Shown here piece by piece: positions 23,233 through 24,395 of a stretch of 24,395 nt of DNA. A program made the translations under genes and the position numbers. Source of the stretch: a virus; IMG/VR virus record IMGVR_UViG_3300009705_000113, positions 1-24,395 of that record, one strand, 5' to 3'. Below the pieces are notes generated by a model. It ran no database searches. It was not told the origin of the DNA and was given only the letters and a program-made list of their open reading frames with translations. Every line of letters starts with the position of its first letter. The first letter of the stretch is position 1.

Positions 23233-23640
23233 TTAGTTATCAATACCTTGTGTTAGCAACTGCACTTTTGCAGTATACTCCTTGATTAACTCGTCATAGT
23301 CGCAACGCATAAATTTGACAGTAGTCCTTGATAATCGTTCTAATCTCTCAGACGTTCCCTCTTGGTATCTTAAGTCTAGTAATTTACTGAAAGCGTATTG
23401 TTGTCCTTGCATAAACATATTACATTTTACACACTGAACCTGACAATTTTGTTCGTGAAATCTTGTTGGTAAATATCTTCTACTTTGAAAGTGTCCGCAT
23501 TGTAATTTTTTCCAATGGTCTTTCTTATCACAGGTAAAGCAGGTTACATACCCCTGCTCATCTGCCGTTCTCATTCTCACAAATACTGAGAATATCTTAT
23601 CTAATTGTTTCTTTAGTGCTGATAATGTTTTGTTCCCCAT
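23233..23640 (-). CDS. ninG: NinG/Rap-like recombination nuclease
   Basis: A 135-aa protein with the NinG zinc-and-HNH-like core: C34-x2-C37 (TCFTCDKK), CGHFQSRRYLPTRFHEQN (48-65) and C70-x2-C73-N74 (CVKCN). The N-terminal helix is basic and the C-terminal half is helical (QYAFSKLLDLRYQEG, then YDELIKEYTAK). NinG (Rap) of lambda is a Holliday-junction-targeting endonuclease of phage recombination. All key Cys/His residues are in place. The start is supported by a leader-motif copy 5 nt upstream. Confidence 0.85.
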   Translation of the reverse strand: MGNKTLSALKKQLDKIFSVFVRMRTADEQGYVTCFTCDKKDHWKKLQCGHFQSRRYLPTRFHEQNCQVQCVKCNMFMQGQQYAFSKLLDLRYQEGTSERLERLSRTTVKFMRCDYDELIKEYTAKVQLLTQGIDN

Positions 23641-23645
23641 ACGTT

Positions 23646-23656
23646 TAGTAATGGGT
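23646..23656 (-). promoter_or_regulatory. Leader motif ACCCATTACTA, copy A
   Basis: ACCCATTACTA on the minus strand, 5 nt before the ATG at 23640; a second TTACTAA lies just upstream (TTTTTACTAAGTTTACCC). The element fills the 36-nt gap between the winged-helix and NinG genes. Confidence 0.5.
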
Positions 23657-23676
23657 AAACTTAGTAAAAAGTTTTC

Positions 23677-23952
23677 TTAAAACAGATTACCTTGATGAAT
23701 TTTCCGTTGCGGTTCGCGGTAAAAGTATCTTGTAACTTTCGTTGTTCTTCCAAACCTCGTTGTGTGTGGCTCATCTATTCCGTCTAATTGGTAGCCCTCA
23801 TTTCTAAGGTTGAAAATGATTGCTGATAATCTAGTAGCACCATATTCTTTTATTGCCTCCCAACTAATAATGTTGCCATACGTTTTGAGGTGCCAAAGGA
23901 CTGCGTCCCTCTGCGTTTTTACCTCTCCCTCTGTAATTATTATTCGTTTCAT
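23677..23952 (-). CDS. Winged-helix / HTH DNA-binding protein, 91 aa
   Basis: A 91-aa protein with a helix-turn-helix (TQRDAVLWHLKTYGNIISWE, then AIKEYGATRLSAIIFNLRNE) followed by a wing (GYQLDGIDEPHT, then TKVTRYFYRE). The GATRLSAIIFNLR helix is the kind seen in small helix-turn-helix proteins of phages. It is likely a transcription or replication regulator. It is separated from the NinG gene by a gap holding the leader motif, and its stop leaves room for a regulatory element there. Confidence 0.75.
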   Translation of the reverse strand: MKRIIITEGEVKTQRDAVLWHLKTYGNIISWEAIKEYGATRLSAIIFNLRNEGYQLDGIDEPHTTRFGRTTKVTRYFYREPQRKIHQGNLF

Positions 23953-23971
23953 ATTACAAGATAAGAAGTTT

Positions 23972-24196
23972 CTAACACTTTTCCAAATTCTTATTGTTTT
24001 TTATTCTCGTAACATTAGTTTCTAAGAACCAATCGTATTTTCTTATATCTCCTTTACACTTCCAACACGTTAGTGATGAGAAAGTTAAATGATAAACTAC
24101 TGTCGGCATATCACACTTGGGACAATGTATCATTCTCCCCTCTCGGCTACACCTCGTTGTTTTTAAGACCCTTTTTCCTGCTTTCTGTATTGCCAT
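23972..24196 (-). CDS. Small zinc-ribbon protein, 74 aa
   Basis: C25-x2-C28 and C44-x2-C47 (HCPKCDMP, LTCWKCKGD) form a zinc ribbon; an extra C16 and a basic N-terminus (MAIQKAGKRVLKTTR) precede it. A second start at codon 22 (24133), M-I-H-C-P-K-C, would leave just the ribbon and cannot be ruled out. Such ribbons in phage early regions often bind nucleic acid or RNA polymerase. It starts about 70 nt after the 31-aa peptide gene; a strong hairpin lies in the gap. Confidence 0.7.
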   Translation of the reverse strand: MAIQKAGKRVLKTTRCSREGRMIHCPKCDMPTVVYHLTFSSLTCWKCKGDIRKYDWFLETNVTRIKNNKNLEKC

Positions 24197-24212
24197 ATCT
24201 ATTTCTGTATTG

Positions 24213-24249
24213 ATGAGGGTGGGGGGCAGATGGGCTACCCCCCTCTCAT
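24213..24249. other. Strong G/C hairpin between small early genes
   Basis: ATGAG (24213-24217) pairs with CTCAT (24245-24249) and six G (24221-24226) pair with six C (24238-24243) across an 11-nt loop, with a small internal loop between the two stems. On the plus strand it is followed by five T, so it looks like a terminator for rightward transcripts. On the minus strand, the coding direction, no T run follows, so there it would be a 5' leader structure. Confidence 0.6.
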
Positions 24250-24269
24250 TTTTATAAATGTGTTACTAA

Positions 24270-24365
24270 TTATTTAGTATTATCATCTATATGTTTATCA
24301 ATTTGACTTTCTATATAAATTCCTATTACAATTCCCATTACGAAAAATACTATATTACTTATCAT
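24270..24365 (-). CDS. 31-aa single-pass membrane peptide
   Basis: An ATG at 24365 opens 31 codons ending in TAA at 24270. The sequence is a hydrophobic span (MISNIVFFVMGIVIGIYIE) with a short charged tail (SQIDKHIDDNTK). The frame stays open upstream to the right edge, so a longer N-terminal form starting outside the window cannot be excluded. It is one of three such tiny membrane peptides in this window. Function unknown. Confidence 0.5.
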   Translation of the reverse strand: MISNIVFFVMGIVIGIYIESQIDKHIDDNTK

Positions 24366-24395
24366 TTCAATAATTTTAGTTTTGTTTCTATTAAA

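Noticed and set aside
1-24395. CRISPR arrays, tRNA genes, insertion sequences or attachment sites
   Set aside because: No regularly spaced repeats, cloverleaf-like sequences, transposase-like or integrase-like proteins were seen.

Overview
This 24.4 kb AT-rich window is part of a tailed-phage (Caudoviricetes) genome or prophage whose host is most likely a member of the Bacteroidota, probably a flavobacterium. The grounds are the near-absence of Shine-Dalgarno sequences, with A-rich leaders before start codons instead, and a set of structural genes of the kind carried by Bacteroidota phages (XkdF-like protease, acidic scaffold, Bacteroidota-type capsid and tail-hub proteins). Every convincing gene lies on the minus strand, so the window is transcribed from its right end to its left end. 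A tape-measure protein and a tail-tube candidate are present and no sheath was seen, which suggests a siphovirus. No tRNA, CRISPR array, insertion sequence, integrase, lysin or polymerase was found.

Right end to about 17.8 kb (early/accessory block): a 31-aa membrane peptide, a strong hairpin, a zinc-ribbon protein, a winged-helix protein, a NinG-type nuclease, a protein of unknown function, a phage-encoded sigma-like factor, a double-zinc-motif protein and two small unknowns. These are followed by a compact cassette that I read as a candidate DNA-modification or regulatory island: a ParB-like protein with a C-terminal CxxC, a 115-aa unknown, a permuted DPPW-type DNA methyltransferase, a short GNAT, an IbrA-like PAPS-reductase-family protein and an IbrB-like ParB protein. 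Most of these genes overlap or nearly touch.

About 17.8 to 5.7 kb (packaging and tail): a 53-aa membrane peptide, a zinc-ribbon protein, small and large terminase, and a tail-assembly-chaperone pair that appears to use a -1 frameshift on a run of ten T. Then come a probable tail-completion protein, a 27-aa membrane peptide, a virion-like protein, a gp10-like protein, two large tail-tip proteins (568 and 997 aa), a 286-aa unknown and the tape measure.

About 5.7 kb to the left end (head): XkdF-like prohead protease, a coiled-coil protein, scaffold, major capsid protein and tail-tube candidate, closed by an intrinsic terminator. After it come small structural candidates, a cysteine-rich peptide with two Balbiani-ring/VEGF-C-like repeats, and the first 281 codons of the portal gene, which runs off the window. 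Portal lying last, far from the terminase and after the tail genes, is an unusual order.

The most notable non-gene signals are a leader motif of the form ACCCATTACTA placed 3 to 5 nt before the start codons of four block-leading genes, and the apparent complete absence (scan by eye) of GATC and CATG, with GGCC and GCGC also not seen.
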